Shown here: positions 1 through 13,600 of the stretch, piece by piece
Numbering within the stretch: position 1 is the first letter of the stretch
Layout: every line of letters begins with the position of its first letter
DNA from: Ichthyophonus hoferi
Lineage: Eukaryota; Opisthokonta; Ichthyosporea; Ichthyophonida; Ichthyophonidae
Assembly (NCBI GenBank): GCA_002751075.1
Contig: NAOQ01000014.1
Location: 237,251-301,250 of the forward strand
Length of the DNA: 64,000 nucleotides
Reading direction: 5' to 3'
Notes under the pieces: model-generated
What the model saw: only the letters and a program-made list of their open reading frames with translations
What the model was told of the DNA's origin: nothing
Databases searched by the model: none
Program-made: the position numbers and the translations under genes

Positions 1-33
1 TCAGCGAAAGTAAAGAAAGAGGAAGAAGCATAC

Positions 34-759
34 ATTTTTTAACATGCCAACTTTAGTATGTAGGTCAAGAATCAGGCTGTCATTGTCTACTTCCTGTATC
101 TTCTCCTGTCTGTTGGACACTCAAGCTATCTTAGAATGACATGTATTTTAAATTGTAGTAATGTATTGAACTATAGGTTGCCTAAAGTTAAAAAATTATC
201 CGCATATGTAGCTGCATATTAATAGGATAAACAATTTCTGCCTCAATTTTACGCCTTAATAATAATAAAAAAACAAAAAGAGAGTCCTAACAAAGGCCCA
301 TAATGTTGGTCCGAGGCACTCTTTCTTCCCAATGTAAACTCTTTCGATATATCTTACTGTATACACCTCTCTGTCTATTTGCTTGCATTTCCGTCGCTTT
401 AATAATACAAACAAAAAGAAAATTATATGATTAAAAAGGAATATAAAAAATAGACGAAATAAAGATGGGAATAAACTAATAATCCGTGAGTGAGACATTA
501 ATATAAGGGATATCGAGTGGGACAGTTAGAGGAAGATGATAGAGGGGGATATAAACATACATATATACATATAATTCTCATGCTGTTTAAGTTAAACAAT
601 TAAAAAGACACGGAACTGTAAATAATATATGTAGACATGAACCACAATGAGGATGTTGTTTTCTTTAGCACTTACCTCTCATATGATTGTGGATCTCCTC
701 CAGGCGCACCGTATTCTGGTCCCTGGCTGTAACCTGGGCCTGGTTGGTTGTAACGATAC
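34..759 (-). CDS. BET1-like Qc-SNARE, partial (two exons)
   Basis: Two exons on the minus strand, 676-759 and 34-109, join in phase (two bases plus one). The first has an ACAG acceptor and a strong GTAAGT donor. It encodes a 27-residue Tyr/Pro/Gly-rich stretch (starts YRYNQPGPGY, ends DPQSYE). The second encodes QEKIQEVDNDSLILDL followed by HTKVGMLKN and ends at a GTATGC donor. The pattern of a Tyr/Gly-rich head, then E-x-N/D-x-x-L-x-x-x-L-x-x-KV-x-x-x-K, matches the start of the SNARE helix in BET1, which acts in ER-Golgi vesicle fusion. The rest of the helix and the tail anchor would lie left of the window. The start codon was not found: the first exon here begins at phase 2, so a short upstream exon is needed, somewhere above 760. 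The family call rests on a short match; another Qc-SNARE (BET1L/GS15 or SFT1 type) is possible. Confidence 0.5.
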
Positions 760-859
760 CTGTGTATTCCCACAAACATGTAAATGGACCATAGCAGCCA
801 CAAATGCGTAGAAATGAATTATTTAAACTTACTTTATCTAAAACAAGCACCAGACCTTG

Positions 860-3800
860 TTGTAAAATCCTTCATTCTCTCTACCTCTCAAAGGTTATAC
901 AGCGAGAGTCTCTATGCAACGTTCCAATAACAGCTAATAAAAGTTGTACTTAAACTCCTAGTAAAAAACATAGGGAAAAAAAAACATAATAAAGTACAAG
1001 CTGTTGTGGGTATGAACCTAAATAGGTACAGACATAAACCTGAATTATACACACGAATATGCGCATATTAGTGTACATTTTCAGTACCAGACTTGACTTT
1101 GGACAAATATAAGCATAACAGACCGTCTATTGAAAACATTTATATAATAACATTTAAAATACTGCACCGTTGGCAAATTCAATTCTTCTTTTTTCATTTT
1201 AAAATGACCATATTAATAGTCATGGTCTATATTTAAACCTTATGTCCCCCATCCAAGACTGTAATATTCCTCCTTTTATAACTTGGAAAAGCAGTCATTC
1301 TTTAATAATGCCTATATGTTTATATATTTTTGCTGTACCTAGATGACATGGTAAGTGAGTATTCCCTGCCGAGAAAAACTGTGTTGTTTATAACAAAAAC
1401 TAAACAAATACGCTATGATACTACAGAATTTTACATACGAAAATATGCACAGCTGGATAGTTGGTAGTCATACGTAGGGCTAGGGGTGGAGTACTACGAA
1501 AATTTACGATGTAAATTTTTTATTTGATGGAAATGCGAATTTTCATACATAAAATGGCGAAATTTAGATTGTGAAATAGTTATTTAATTGTAGTCCAATT
1601 GAAGATGGCTCAGACTAATTGTTGGGCTGGTTATTGTCGATTATTACTTACTACAAATTATAAGAACCAGTGAAGATTGCAAAACAATATTGCCTTTTTT
1701 TAATCCGTTCTCTCATTCTTACTAAGGCCTATGACGAGAAGGGGATTTTGTTAGAAATCTGGTAATAAGTACGTAAGTATATGTGATCTTTTTCATGTAT
1801 TTTTACTGGTATATGAACATCAAACTGGATATTATGGGAGTACATTACCGCTTGTCTTTTTTTGTATTTTCTTCATGATAATAATAATGTACAATTTCGT
1901 TACTGTTTCTTTTTCTATTACTTTAGCTTTGCACCTACTTTTTTTAACTATTAGGCGAACCCATTATTCAGGGTGCTTGAAATATACTCAGTCTTATTAC
2001 TATTTCCATTTACAGATCTATTTATTTAAGTTAATTATTTCACTTATTTTTTTCTTTCGGCCAATTTCGTTTTATTAGATGGTTTCTTTTACTACATTCC
2101 CACATATCTATTCTAAATTACATTCACTAAACTTCTTTTCTCTCTGACCGTTTTATTTTTTATGCCATCGCCCCGATGATTTAAACTACATTCACCATAG
2201 TCTGGAGGTGTACCCGTACTTCTTCTCTGTTCACGATTGGTGAGTGGTATTACCATATTCCTCAAATAGTACTTTATATCTTTGGCCTATTAAGATTTTC
2301 ATCTTCTATTTACCATATTTTCGGTGCACTTCCTTTATAGTAGAGCAATTGTATACACCTGGAAGTATAGTAGAGCTAGCGACCTATCCTAGACCAACTT
2401 TATTTTATTCCGTAGCCTATATATTTATTATAACATACTCTATTTTATGGTTGAATTTAATATTTTTAATTATACACCAATCCTGCCGAGTCATGTTGAA
2501 ACACAAACTCTCCTTCTGATGCTATTTATTCAGCCTGATTCAAAGTTCACGATCACTTAATCAGGACACATAAAATGAAACAATTAATTTCACACAGCTA
2601 ACTGAATCTTGCAATCGATTGGTTGTGTTAACTATTTAAAGTATGTGATCTATTGTTGTACCAAACCAGACATTCTCCTTTCTTCATGAAAAACAAAATA
2701 AAAGTCAAGATATTGGTACTATATTCCTCATAACCATCCCTATGTGCAACGTTTAACACTGTGTGTAGTTATAGATCACCCCATGGTTGATATAATAACT
2801 GCAATCAATAGATGGTAATGCAACGAAAGCACATTGAGTGCAGAAAATCTTCTTGACATATATAAAGGTATATGCTGTAATCATAGCCAAATATCAGACC
2901 ATTGATAATAGTTCTACTAACCATTCTATATCTTACGCTTAACCCATTTGAAGCCGTATGAATGCTATATACCAGCTCATTGTTTTATATTGTGTTTAAT
3001 ATTATTTTTGTTAAGGAATACATCCGTATCCAGGCATACCCCTTACTGATAGTTCATATAAAATATTTTAATAATATATTCCAATCAAACAAGGCACCTA
3101 TTTGAAACACTTTTAAAGCATACAAGAATCTTGTTTATTTAAACTTAGGCTACACCTATGCCACTCAAGATTATCATTAGTATAACTAAATGATCTTACC
3201 ATACTTAAGAGGACTAGATAGTATGGCATCTTTGTTTCAAACAATATTTTTTCACTTCATATAGACGTTATATATTTATTGAAATAAACATCTAATAATC
3301 TACACAATTAATTATTTGGTGTTAGTATATTTATGTCTTCTCTTGAGAAAATGTTTTACATAGGTTTGTTAACTAAGAAAAATATGTTTGAAATATTTTT
3401 TTATTGCACAAGCCATTGACTTTTATTTCCTACTCAAAAAATATATCTAAGCACAATTTTCTGGATCATATATTTTTCAAACTGAGTCAGTTGAACGCAG
3501 ATGTATGAGTATAATTTAATACTACATGTTTTATCAATACCAATATTTTTGTGTGGTTTGTGCAAAAATATTTCCTTATCTACAACGACTTTACTGCTAC
3601 TCATTTCACATACCGATTCATTATGTCAGTAATCTGGTAAATTGTGCTATCTAATATTATAACGTTACATTATTGCAGGAATTGTGGATTTCCTTCTATG
3701 TAATATGTCTTCATAAAATTTAAATATTGAAAATTTATCATACTAATTCTTTTGTAATTTCTTCAGGTTTTCAATATTTCCATACTAAACAATTTTTCAT

Positions 3801-6352
3801 TTTACAGGTACCTTCAATGATTATGCGCACAAATTGTTTTCAAAGCATGACGTTAACACAACGTATTGCACTATGTACCGCCTCTTGTTTTATATACACT
3901 ACTTATCCTAAAGGCAATTTTCACATTCCAAAATTCTCTCAACTATCTAGGTTCCATTACAAAAATTTATAATTTTAACCTCAAGAAGATCTTTCCGAGT
4001 GCTTTCCCCCTCTGTACTATCGTTTGTTGGTTTAGTGTATGTAGCTGTAAGTTTACGTATTTTTGTTTTTATACATTAGGGCTTTAAGATATATTTAGGT
4101 ATTTTTTAAAAGTTCTTGCCACTTTCAATGTCTCTGCAAAAATATGACGGAGTCATATCCTTGATATTTTTTATATAATTGTTTGGTCTTAGAATCAATG
4201 CATAGGTCAGTGATCTTTTATATAGTAAAGTAGTTTATACATTGCATTGGCATATAAGAATGGATGTTTTTTAAAAGATTTTGATAGTCCCAACTAATTC
4301 TATCTTACTTATATTAAATTCACTCACTGACAAGTCACAATAGTCACAGTCCTGGAATTGTGGTATAAAACCCAGACTTTTAAGTCTCAAGTCCTCAATG
4401 GATTCTATAAGATTCTGTGATAGTTATAGCGACTTGCTCAGGCTTCGGAATCTCCAATTGGTTTGCGAATAATGTTTGGTTTCTCTGGGTTAGCGGTAGT
4501 GATAGCTAATTAATTGATCCGATCTGTTTTTAGGGTCAGTTGTAGTGGTAGAGGTCTTATAGAAGGCGTTTATACCGACTGTCTAAATAACTGGCTGTAG
4601 TAATTATAACTCTGAATTAATTCAGAGGGAATCGATGCTTCGATTAGCTTAGGTGCTAAAGTAAAAATTGCACAGTAAGACCAACCAGTAAGGGGTGCTA
4701 TATCACGATACTAAAAAAACTTATAATCACTATTTAATGCTAGTAGAAAGTTCTCTGGCTTCTGAGTGAGCGAGAGATCAGAGCACTGATTCTTGTATGT
4801 GAGTGCCAACGGTGAGCTAAACATTACAGTAGCAATACGATTATCATATACATATATATTGTGATGTTATTTAGTTAAATAATCCAATGCAAAGTTTTGT
4901 GTGTGTTACGAGTGACTTCGTATTTACCGGGGGCCGCGTATGTGTGAACGATGGAGCTTTTATTAGTTACTTCTCTTTTCGTTTATACTTATCCGATCTT
5001 TATCGTGTGTCGAATGCGGGGTTAATACCAGTTTTACTCATTATTGTAAATGGGGTTGATTGTAAAGATTATTACTGGTTAATACAACTGACGATTCACA
5101 GAGACCCACTAGAATTGTCTGATCCTACCTCAATACTCAAATACTATTGTGTCCTCATTTAGATGACAAATTAACTCGCTTCCTCATGATGTAAGTGCTC
5201 ACTACAGCATACCATGTAATTGGCAAATCAATTTACTCATTAGATAATGGTATTCGATTAAATAATATAAGACTAATCATTTCGTCCGCTTTTTATCAAG
5301 ATTTCGGTTAAACTGCGTGTTTATTTGCAGTCAACGATATTGTAACATTCTACGATATACGTTGCTTATACTTTGTTTCCTCTTAAGTCCTCCAAATGAA
5401 CATGTAGTTAAAATTGATTTGTGGATGCATGGGTTGCAAGCACTAACATTAAATTTATGAATTGGCTAAGGAGCCATCCACATATGTGGCCGGGGTTTAC
5501 ACGGGAATACCACGTAGTACAAGATATTATTTTAAGATCCGGTAATATAATAACATATAACAGATAATATCTTTTACTTCAATCTACTATAATGTGTAAA
5601 ACGGCTAGTACTCTGGTGAATCATGCGGGAATCCCATGAACTGTAATATTTGTATTTTCCTTTGCTGTTAGATATATAAGCATGTGTAGTTTAATGTGAA
5701 TATAAATGAAGACTCTTTTGACACAACACAGCACAATACAACATAACATATCACATCACACAATACGACGCAATATAACATGTATTTTATTTTTATATAT
5801 TTATGTGGTGCACTTAAAAACCAAATTTCTGTATCAGAGTTACTAACAACCCTTGTAATTCTTGATTCTGGTTCTTAGGCCGCTTGTGGTTTTTGTTTTA
5901 TCTAAATAATGGGATATCACAACTCAACATTTGGCAGTGAATCACATTAGTTTTAAAACAAATATAACCAATCATACCTTTTTATTTTATTGCAGGATTT
6001 TTTAGGCCTATCAAAGAGATTGTGACAAACAATAATCAGGGTTATTGGACACCCTTGTAATAGTAATTTATGTTAGCCAATTATATCAAAGGTTAATGGC
6101 GGGAAGACCTTGGTCAAACGATGGGTAGACGTAGACAGCTATAATGCGACAGTCAATAATCCCCTGTTTACCTATTTTTTGACGTGTACACTGCCGCCCA
6201 ATATATTTCTAACCTCTTGCTAATATCTTTTTAAGGTTAGACTCCTGCTATTTAGCTTAGAAGAAATCCCACTCTTAATTTTATATTTTGTTACCTTAGT
6301 CTTAGTATTTTGTATTGTTATTGATTTTATCAATATACTATATACCATACAG
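860..6352. other. Intergenic or 5' region, no gene recognised
   Basis: About 5.5 kb of AT-rich DNA between the divergent BET1-like and CLIP genes. The open frames here are short, rich in Phe/Ile/Tyr/Leu, and lack paired splice sites or recognisable domains. Untranslated first exons of either neighbour may lie here. A CCAAT pentamer (6077-6081) and an E2F-like GCGGGAA (6098-6104) lie about 270-300 bases before the CLIP start codon and could belong to its promoter. An AG directly before 6353 suggests a splice acceptor in the CLIP 5' leader. No tRNA, rRNA or transposon was identified. Confidence 0.5.
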
Positions 6353-6376
6353 GGCCTGGTTGGTGCTACCAGCAAT

Positions 6377-6769
6377 ATGTCACGCCCAGGACTTACAGTG
6401 GGTGACACTGTGCTTGTCAACAACCTTAGGGGTATTCTTCGTTTTCTTGGTACCACACAGTTTAAAGCTGGTGAGTGGGCAGGTATAGAGCTTGAAGAAG
6501 CTGAGGGCAAGAATGATGGTTCAGTTGCCGGAGTTCAATATTTTACTTGCCCACCCGCACACGGTCTTTTTATTATTTCATCCAAGGTTGTTAAGGTTCC
6601 TTCAGTGAAGAGAACGATTGCAAAAGATGACACTATTGGGAGCATCCGTTTGATGGACGGAGTACCCGGGTCTCTAGCTACAGGTATTAACAGACCAGGT
6701 CAGTTGGGACTTGCTTTTTGGGCCCCGGATATTTATTTCGATGGCAGATCACAAGCAAATAGCATAGGT
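6377..6769 (+). other. CLIP1: CLIP exon 1: first CAP-Gly domain
   Basis: Residues about 8-75 form a CAP-Gly domain. LRGILRFLGTTQF is followed by GEWAGIELEEAEGKNDG and YFTCPPAHGLFI. The GKNDG signature (residues 44-48) is the groove that binds the EEY/F ends of alpha-tubulin and EB proteins. The domain sits in one exon, unlike CAP-Gly 2. The 3' border is unresolved. GT donors after 6683 and near 6700 look better but are phase 1, while the only acceptors found for the next exon (7462 or 7495) are phase 0. The phase-0 GTGTAAAA donor after 6769 is therefore used. Confidence 0.8.
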
Positions 6770-7665
6770 GTAAAAAGCACTTATATATACTATTATTAGT
6801 AGACGTATTATATAGTATGAGGAGATAAGGGATAATATATTGCCTTGCATGGAGGAGAGTGACAGAAATACACGTAGACCCCGTGGACAAGGTATCAGCG
6901 GGGTGGATAGGATGAGCAAGGAAGACGTTCATAGATGTTCCAGATCTCTCTCTCATTTTCTATTGATGAGGTTTCTTATTCAACCTATCAAAACAACTTA
7001 TAAATTATCAACACTTTAACATACATATTTCATTCATATTCCTGGCTGTAATTTTTCAGAAATGTTTTTGACTCTCCTTTGATTTACGCATATTATTCAA
7101 TTGTATTACTTACTACCTGAGCACAGGTTTACATGGTTGTTTTTTCTGTTATATGCAGTTATACGGAGGTTTATGTTGACTTAAGTATGTATTAAGATAT
7201 GCAGTAATTTGTTTAATTAATTGCACAAATCTTTCAATTAACTTTATTATTCTATTCGCTGTATACTTTGTTTCAATTTACTCAGCTGAGACATCACACC
7301 AAATATATAAGATATAGCAACCCACATACACTTCTACATAAATACTGTTATTTTTTCCTTTGCTATTAAACTTCCCCAGTCCCTTTTACCCGTGCACACA
7401 CTCAGTCTTTTAAGTAAACTATTAGAATCTGCTCCCTCTTATACCTACATCAATCCTTTAGCCGTGTGTTCCTGTTCAATCCTATTGTAACCAGGGGGTT
7501 ATTGGTCCAGGTATTAGAACGATATCCAATGGAACCACTACCCAGCAACGCCCAAGGGCAAATTCGTAAGTTCAATGTGTATGTAGTGTATGTAGACTAT
7601 TAATTAAATTAACAATATATATATATATAATACAGGCATTTATAAGATGTTCATATGCATTTAGC

Positions 7666-7696
<31 letters not shown>

Positions 7697-10600
7697 TTGG
7701 ACGTATTCACATAAATTGGAAGACACAATGTGAACCAATGTCCATTTAGCGTGTGTGATTATTAGGTAGAGTTGACTATGGTAGCACGATTGGGGTGGGA
7801 AAGTGCCTTAAAGATATGGGCTCTACACCACTGGTAAAAATATTAATACACACCGATCCTATTGAAAGAGTATATACTATGTTAATATACACGAGTTCGC
7901 AGTGTTTAGACTGATAAAGTGAATTTAGAATTATAGCAGCCAGATTAGTTATATGTCGTGTAAGAGAAAACTGTTTTATGCTTGGCGGAGTTATTAGCTA
8001 CGAATATTATGATCTTTGTCTACTTGCATATTTGGCAGTGAACCTAGGTAGGAGTAACGGTAAGTGGAGTTATCAATTATAAGTAGGGAGAAGTAGGGCA
8101 TACAGTTTATATATTTTATAACCAAAAGGAATACATATGGTGGTGGTACAGTGCTTCAACAATTAAGTTGGGATCTGAAGTTATTGCAGTGGGAGGGAAG
8201 AGAGGTATTTTGAGATATATGGGACAAACCAAGTTTGCTCCAGGAGAATGGGCTGGCATCGAGCTTCCTGATGTAAGATTATTCTCTTTCTCTTTCATTT
8301 ATTTATTTTAATATATCTTTAAACCGCCTCTAGTCACCCAGAATTGTGTATATATATTACGAACTATTGTTTTCTTTAATGAGACAGAAAGGACAGGGTG
8401 ATGGTGTGAGGGAAGATTTAATAATACAGTAATTTTGACAAAAGCATGTGTAGGTGTAATGTTAAGGCCAAATTGAAAAATGGATTAGCGGGGAGAGAGC
8501 TGGAGGAGGAGGCGAGTGCTAGGAGATGAAAAATACATGATAATATAAAAGTAAAGGACTGGTAGACTGCAACCGTATAGAGGTGGATATACATGAAGGG
8601 AGCTGTGGAGGCCATAAGAGTACGAGCATGGTTGCATTTTTTAATTGTTAATTTAATTTGTTTTACAAATCTCATTGCTTATTCTTATTGGCTGCAGGCT
8701 ACTGGTAAAAATGACGGTTCTGTGATGGGTGAACGCTATTTTTCCTGCCCTAAAAACCATGGTCTCTTTTGCACTTTGGCCAAGGTTATCCTTGTTCCTA
8801 GCACGGAGACGGGAGTTAAACTTGGAACTGCAGCCATATCAAGCATCAGCAGTACATCACTTTCTCAACCGGTGGCCACCCCCATGCGGGCTAGGCCTTC
8901 CAACCCTCCTCGGTTTGGTGGGCTTCGCGGCAGTGTTGCACCAAGTGCATCGGGTCCTACTGTTTCAAAGGCTACAGCTCCGGTTCCTTCAGCCTCTACT
9001 ATTAAGAAGGTATCTTCTCGGGGCCTGGCCACCGACTCCGTTGTTAATAACAGTGCTGTAAACGTCGTTAGGGCCCCAGTATCTTCAGAAGGTGTTGGGA
9101 ACGTGGAAATTAATTTAGAGGAGATATGCGCGCAGCTAGAGGAACTAAAGAGCAAAAATAATATACTTGTTAATGAGTTAGCCCAAAAGGAAGCCTTGGC
9201 AATCAAGGTGGCTGAGCTCAATGAGGAACTGGAGAAAACAAAATGCAAACTTTTGGATGGCGAAGAGTCCTGCATAATAACCACAAACATGCTTAATGAT
9301 CTTCAAATAAAACTAGACCAGAAACCTGTGGAGTCATCGCAAAACGGAGAGACGGTGGATGAGAATGAATTACTGGTATGTTGTCGGGCTATGGCTTTAT
9401 TACTAATATAAATGTATTGTATATATCTTTGTCTATTTAGACATTTTTGCAGGTGTTTTTCCGACCATAATTATCTTTATAAATGCATGCATGTGACATC
9501 TATACGAGTGTATGTCCTTACAATTTAAATAATCTTTTATTGTTATTATTATTTTATTTTAAAAAGCATATATTATCATATACTATTATTATATCCTATA
9601 TACGATGATCATACAGGCTGGCAATGGTGATTGTGTTGTTGGAGTGGATTATATTTACAACAGAGGCAACATCACTGGATCAGATAGAAATAAGTCGTAC
9701 ATAGTTTATATTGGTACTGAAACATAGTATCATGGGCTGCGGATAGATATATAGCATAGTAACTATTGGTAACTGTCACTGGGCTATCTCCTTATCTAAC
9801 AGTACTCATCTTTAGGAACTGAACACGCAACTAATGGCATACAAAGATAAAATTGCTTCTCTTCAATCGGATTTTGATAAGATGCAAGGCCTATTGACAG
9901 TTAAGACCGAAGCCTTAGTTATGTCAGAGGACATGCTAGCCGATATGCACGGGGATCTCGACCGAACAAAAAGGGAGCTGGAGATTGCACTTAAGTCTAC
10001 CGCTGAGCCATTGATGGAGAGCAACACTATAGCTGAGGTTTGTATGGACAGGAAAGGTGGTTATTAACCTCTCATGTGTTGTGAGATGTGATTGGGCATC
10101 CGTGTTTTGACATAGTAGGTTATTGTGATACAGTATATTTGTTATGGCATAGTATATATTTTATGGTCTAGTATCTGTGTTGTGGTAGAGTGTAATGTAC
10201 TTGGTTGCATTTTAATTATGTTGTCGATTGCATGGTATTTGTAGATTTGATTTAATCTTTTTCTGGTGGTATTTTTGCCTTTGCGTGCTTTCCAGAGTCA
10301 CACAGATTCTTAGTTTGTACGCAACTTACTAAATAAATTCATGTTCAGCAAGATTACATACTTCTTATCTAGTTTAAAGAAGATCTATATTTGTTATTTT
10401 ACAAATTTTCTTATTGTGTATAGAGGCCATAGAGTCTGACAGTGGTGTGCTCAGTCTGGGTTGTCTGTGTTTTGAAAACAAAGTTACTGCATATAGTAGC
10501 AACATATTATATATATTTTATATATGCCCCCCTCGTCTCCCCATGGCACCATATAAATGAACACAGTTTAGGCTATGAAGGAACCCTAACATAGCTCATC

Positions 10601-13600
10601 CTTAGGCACTAAACGAAGAAATAATGTCATACCAAGAAAAGAATACTTCCCTTCAAGCACACCTCGATAACATGCAGAGTCAATTGGAGGAGAAAACAGA
10701 AGCCCTGGAGATCTCCGAGTCAATGCTAACAGAGCTGCAAGATGAACTAGATAGATCAAAACAGGAGCTGGAGATTGCACTCCAAACTACCAATAAGCCG
10801 TCATCAGAAAATATTATAACGATTGAGGTTTGTATTAGTATCAAGGGAATGATGTGTATCTGTGTGGTTGTTTAACATGTAGTGTAAATACATGGCTTAA
10901 TTAGGTTTAATTAGTGTGATTCTACCGTAATTAAACCAATAAGACAATAGTAGTAAAATGATTTGTTAATATTAAAATGCAGTAAAAATAATGAAATTTA
11001 ATGGTTTATTAAATGAATTAAACATTAAATTAAGGCAATTGTATGGTAATAATGATAATTAAATTTCAAAATTATAGAACGAAAAGTGGGACGTCATAGA
11101 TGGGTTGGTTTGTAGTTTGTGCTATCTCTTGTTGTATACATACCCAGTGCGGAGGGCGTCATGTAAGCTTTGGCTAATTTGTCTTCATCTTCCTCATTAT
11201 ATTTATCTATTTATTATAGTACCAGATTTACTCAATGTTATACTACGTATGCATTCGGGTATATATATATATTAGGTTGTATATTTATATTGATAGGGAC
11301 TAAATTTTTGGATATATATATATATATATATATATTAGTAGGTGGTGCATATTTATATCTATAGTGATTAATTGATTAGATATATATTAGTAGTTGCATA
11401 TTTAAATTTATAGTGACTAAATGATTGGATATATATTAGTAGGTGTATATTTATATTTATAGTGATTAATTGATTAGATATATATTAGTAGGCGTATATT
11501 TAAATTTATGGTGACTAAATAATTGGATATATATAGTGGCTAAATAATTATATATATATATATATATATTAGTAGTTGCATATTTAAATTTAGTAGTGAC
11601 TAATGATTGGATATATATTAGTANNNNNNNNNNNNNNNNNNNNNNNNNNNNNNNNNNNNNNNNNNNNNNNNNNNNNNNNNNNNNNNNNNNNNNNNNNNNN
11701 NNNNNNNNNNNNNNNNNNNNNNNNNNNNNNNNNNNNNNNNNNNNNNNNNNNNNNNNNNNNNNNNNNNNNNNNNNNNNNNNNNNNNNNNNNNNNNNNNNNN
11801 NNNNNNNNNNNNNNNNNNNNNNNNNNNNNNNNNNNNNNNNNNNNNNNNNNNNNNNNNNNNNNNNNNNNNNNNNNNNNNNNNNNNNNNNNNNNNNNNNNNN
11901 NNNNNNNNNNNNNNNNNNNNNNNNNNNNNNNNNNNNNNNNNNNNNNNNNNNNNNNNNNNNNNNNNNNNNNNNNNNNNNNNNNNNNNNNNNNNNNNNNNNN
12001 NNNNNNNNNNNNNNNNNNNNNNNNNNNNNNNNNNNNNNNNNNNNNNNNNNNNNNNNNNNNNNNNNNNNNNNNNNNNNNNNNNNNNNNNNNNNNNNNNNNN
12101 NNNNNNNNNNNACCCAAATACTTAATACAATAGTCTCCTGCTAGTTTGTATGCTTCGTTTTCCTAGATATATATAACAGAGTCTGGTATAGTATAACAGA
12201 GTATAATAGAGTATATATATATTCCAAACGACATAAGTGTAACAGATTCAGTTATTTCTCCATTTACAGTATCTATCTCTAGCCAATGACTTGTCAATCT
12301 GTTTAATGACTACAATCGTGCTTGCCACAAAAACACCAATTATCTACACACGTACCTAACTGTTTTATTTTAGCAGTCTTACTCATTCCTCTAAACAGAT
12401 TAGTCTTTATGCTCATTTGCTTCTCAAATTATTCCGTATAGCCTAAATGAACCTGAATGTGCAAATATATTTTTATTCTTATTTGAATATGTCCATATAA
12501 GCACACATTTTATACACATTGACGTCACATATGTGCAATAGGAGTTACGCCAGCAACTGAGTGAATATGAGAAGGTAAACAATGATCTCCAGGACGAGCT
12601 GCTAGGCACACAGACCGCATTGTTCACTGTTGAAGCTGAAGCTAAAGAGAAAGACATCTGCTTACATAATAAGACAGAGGCTTTGAAAGTGTTGCAGGTG
12701 TGTATAGAGGATGTGATGGGGTTTGTCTATGTTTAATAATATTAATATTACTCATATTTAATAAATTGTTTGAGTTTTGAACAAAACAGTCATAGGGTAT
12801 ATAGCACTATAACGGATAGACATGGAAATAATTTATGTATCTACATGATTTTTGACAGTTTTTTGGGTTTGAATTTATTAGTGAGATTATAACGACTGTA
12901 CAGAACTAGTCTGAAGCTGTATATGACCGTTCTACATGATATAACTATGATACAATAAAATATAATATGACATAGTATAATATAACATAGCATAATATAA
13001 TATAGTATAATGTAACGTAGTATAATACGACACACGTGAATGTGTTGACATAGTGCCGCTCACTTTGATATACAGGGATAACTTTACCTTACGACGATTT
13101 ATATAATGCTATCTTATATGAAATACATAATAAAACTAAGCCTTAGAATGTATATATCTAGCACTACACATAATGTGATATATATATTCTCTCTAATCTT
13201 TCCATATACATCTACCTAGTTAATTACAATACCTCATTAAGTAAATATTAACTTTTACTTATTCGTTAATTTTTCTTCTCGCGTATAGATCTACCCATAT
13301 TCTTACTTTAATATATGCTATTGAATTCACTGACATATACTCCCAAATACATTTGCATAAATATCCGGAAATTAAATTTAATTTCGTTTTTGTAGGCTCC
13401 AGATCTACAGCTTTTATATTAAATTTACTTCTACTACTACAATTATTACAACATCTCCTACCATATTCAATCATTGTACCTTTATATAGCCTTTATGTAT
13501 GCGATAGATGCTTATTCATATATATATATATACATACTCTCCCCTACCCCTTCCCTTGTATATATTCAGACAACAAGTGAGACCACAGAATTTGAGCTAC

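Noticed and set aside
2244-5162. Several 70-90-codon frames left of CLIP
   Set aside because: Phe/Ile/Tyr/Leu-rich as expected of AT-rich noncoding DNA, no paired splice sites or motifs.
5478-5489. 12-base palindrome CCACATATGTGG
   Set aside because: Isolated, with no neighbouring gene or second copy seen; likely chance.
6096-6124. Short ATG-start segment MAGRPWSND ending at GTAGAC, a possible first exon of CLIP
   Set aside because: It ends at phase 2, which does not fit the phase-0 acceptor at 6353; joining it would put the CAP-Gly domain out of frame.
9616-9726. Open stretch after a CATACAG acceptor-like site, starting AGNGDCVVGVDY
   Set aside because: No donor follows before the stop, it is not coiled coil, and exons 4 and 5 already join in phase without it.
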